NCBI GenBank assembly: GCA_030430725.1
Contig: JAUIKP010000271.1
Location: forward strand, 1-5,283
From: Nitrospiria bacterium
Lineage (GTDB): Bacteria > Nitrospirota > Nitrospiria > Nitrospirales > UBA8639
Reading direction: 5' to 3'
Length of the DNA: 5,283 nt
In this document: one piece after another, positions 3,884 to 5,283 of the stretch
Layout of the letters: each line of letters opens with the position of its first letter
Numbering within the stretch: position 1 is the first letter of the stretch
Program-made: the position numbers and the translations under genes
Notes under the pieces: model-generated
Seen by the model: the letters and a program-made list of their open reading frames with translations, nothing else
What the model was told of the DNA's origin: nothing
Databases searched by the model: none

Positions 3884-5283
3884 TTAGGGAATAGCTCGGA
3901 TTTGAATCCCATCAACCCGCTCTTGAGCCAACACGTCTGAGATAATCACGACCTTGTCTCCTGTTTGGAAATGTTCACGGACTTTTAAAATTCGAAATGC
4001 GGTTTGTAACGTTTTCTCAGGGTCTGAACTAAAATCGATCCGGAAGGGATAGACGCCTCGATTGAGCGTCATCGTTCGACGGGATTGACTCCCGTTCGTG
4101 AAAGCATAAATGTTCGTGGAAAATGGACGACAATTCGAGACCAAATCCGCCATGATACCACGTCGGGTGATCACGACAATCCCTTTGGCGCGTAATCCTT
4201 CCGCGAGCTGAACGGCAGCGGTGGCTAATTGTTGTTTGTCGGTTGTCAGCCTTAACTGTTTCGCAAATTGCAAACCTGGAATGGCTTCGGTTTTGATGGA
4301 GATTTTTCGCAAATACTCGATGCATTTCAGCGGATATTTTCCGACCGTGGTTTCTCCGGATAACATCACCCCGTCCACCTCCTCATAGATGGCATTGGCC
4401 ACATCAGTGACCTCGGCCCGCGTGGGGATGGGATTATGGATCATCGATTCCAGGAGATGGGTTGCCACAATCACGCGTTTGCCGGATTCCGCGCAGAGTC
4501 GCACAATTCTGCGTTGCACATTCGGCAGATCCTCCAGGTTGATTTCTGCCCCCAAATCTCCGCGAGCCACCATAATGCCATCCGATTCCCGGATGATATC
4601 TTCCAGATTGCGAACCCCTTCCTGATCTTCAATCTTGGCAATAATTTTCACCCTCCCCACTTTGGGCCCCATCAGTTGTTTCAATTGCTGGATATCCTTC
4701 GCTTCCCGAACAAAGGACAGCGCAATGAAATCCACATCGGCGGCTAAACCAAAGGCGATATCCTTTTCGTCCTTTTGCGTAATCGCAGGGAGGTTGACGC
4801 GGATCCCCGGTAAATTGACATGGCGTTTGCTTTTCAAGACCCCCCCATCCAGGACCCGGCACTGCATGAGGCGATCCTGTTTTTCAAGGACCTCAAAATT
4901 GATCAACCCGTTATCCACGGTAATCTTATCGCCGACATTCACGGATTCCATTAAGTCGGCATAGTTGATGTGAATAGAGCTTTCCTCCACATCCATCGGT
5001 CCCCGCGCAGAAATCGAAACGATCGTGCCTTCCTTGAGATTGAGATCAATCGATAAATCTCCGGTCCGGATTTCTGGGCCTTGAGTATCTAAAAGAATCG
5101 GAATAGGAAAGGGAACCTTGGTATTGAGCGTCTTAATGTGTTTGATCACTTTGGCATGGGATTCGTGGGTGCCATGGGACATATTCAACCGCACGATGTT
5201 CATGCCAGCGTCATACATTTTGCGCAGCATCTCATAGGATTCGGTCACCGGTCCGATCGTGCAGATGATTTTGGTCTTTTGCA
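3884..5283 (-). CDS. pyk: Pyruvate kinase (5' end beyond the window)
   Basis: This glycolytic enzyme transfers phosphate from phosphoenolpyruvate to ADP, making pyruvate and ATP. The frame is open to the right edge. Its first visible residues, QKTKIICTIGP, are the family's N-terminal motif, so only a few residues are missing. About 465 are visible, a normal length against roughly 470 for E. coli PykF. The GTG at 5246-5248 is therefore an internal valine, not the start. In order are RLNMSHG (PEP/metal site), LLDTQGPEIRTG, the B domain (about 75-170), KIIAKIEDQEG with the catalytic lysine (about residue 216), DGIMVARGDLGAEI, and VIVATHLLESM (usually ATQML, so Gln is His here). MLSGETTVGKYP and a complete C-terminal domain follow. 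There is no extra phosphotransferase-type domain at the C-terminus. The Glu in GPEIR matches K+-dependent enzymes. The gene converges on coaBC and is a separate transcription unit, with its promoter outside the window. Confidence 0.97.
   Translation of the reverse strand, partial: QKTKIICTIGPVTESYEMLRKMYDAGMNIVRLNMSHGTHESHAKVIKHIKTLNTKVPFPIPILLDTQGPEIRTGDLSIDLNLKEGTIVSISARGPMDVEESSIHINYADLMESVNVGDKITVDNGLINFEVLEKQDRLMQCRVLDGGVLKSKRHVNLPGIRVNLPAITQKDEKDIAFGLAADVDFIALSFVREAKDIQQLKQLMGPKVGRVKIIAKIEDQEGVRNLEDIIRESDGIMVARGDLGAEINLEDLPNVQRRIVRLCAESGKRVIVATHLLESMIHNPIPTRAEVTDVANAIYEEVDGVMLSGETTVGKYPLKCIEYLRKISIKTEAIPGLQFAKQLRLTTDKQQLATAAVQLAEGLRAKGIVVITRRGIMADLVSNCRPFSTNIYAFTNGSQSRRTMTLNRGVYPFRIDFSSDPEKTLQTAFRILKVREHFQTGDKVVIISDVLAQERVDGIQIRAIP

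Noticed and set aside
4436..4747. A 103-residue plus-strand frame inside pyk
   Set aside because: It is antisense to the conserved catalytic core of pyruvate kinase, so it is a shadow.
1..5283. A novel defence, mobile or biosynthetic system
   Set aside because: All long frames are accounted for by common housekeeping genes in a widely conserved order. There is no transposase, integrase, repeat array, attachment site or unrecognised multi-gene cassette.

Overview
This window is ordinary bacterial housekeeping chromosome with about half G+C. It holds five genes reading rightward and one reading leftward. The plus-strand order is nth (3' end only), yicC, gmk, rpoZ, coaBC. After a 422-base gap comes pyk on the minus strand, whose 5' end runs off the right edge. 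The yicC-gmk-rpoZ-coaBC order is a widely conserved bacterial cluster and gives no precise lineage by itself. The omega subunit has an unusual N-terminus, and the CoaBC active site is a non-E. coli type. Together with the codon and GC character, these suggest a Gram-negative-type lineage outside the Enterobacteria, possibly Nitrospirota. That placement is an inference from memory and is weak.

Layout. Positions 1-238 hold the C-terminal end of endonuclease III with its four-cysteine iron-sulfur loop. Its stop codon overlaps the yicC start (ATGA, 235-238), so the two are probably translationally coupled. yicC (235-1113) is followed after a short gap by gmk, whose start is ambiguous (GTG at 1131 or, better supported, GTG at 1143). 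An 80-base gap precedes rpoZ (1829-2197), and coaBC (2214-3461) follows 16 bases later. The tight spacing suggests one transcription unit, with possible internal promoters before gmk and rpoZ.

How the genes relate. Gmk makes GDP from GMP and so feeds GTP and (p)ppGpp pools. RpoZ is the small RNA polymerase subunit, which in Proteobacteria contributes to a ppGpp site. CoaBC makes 4'-phosphopantetheine for coenzyme A. YicC belongs to a family with reported endoribonuclease activity, and Nth repairs oxidised pyrimidines. Pyruvate kinase, on the other strand, is a separate unit converging on the cluster.

The region 3462-3883 between coaBC and pyk has no recognised gene. It holds many inverted repeats: a probable coaBC terminator, a 16-base perfect palindrome, a long-stem hairpin, an 8-bp hairpin, a weak pyk terminator candidate and a 7-bp hairpin just past the pyk stop. 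It also holds two overlapping tiny reading frames joined at a run of eight T, which together could encode a basic peptide with one membrane helix. That is the most speculative item here. The most solid oddity is in CoaBC, where two catalytic positions known from E. coli Dfp (Asn and Cys) are Asp and Ser. I see no mobile element, CRISPR array, tRNA, rRNA or novel defence-like system.
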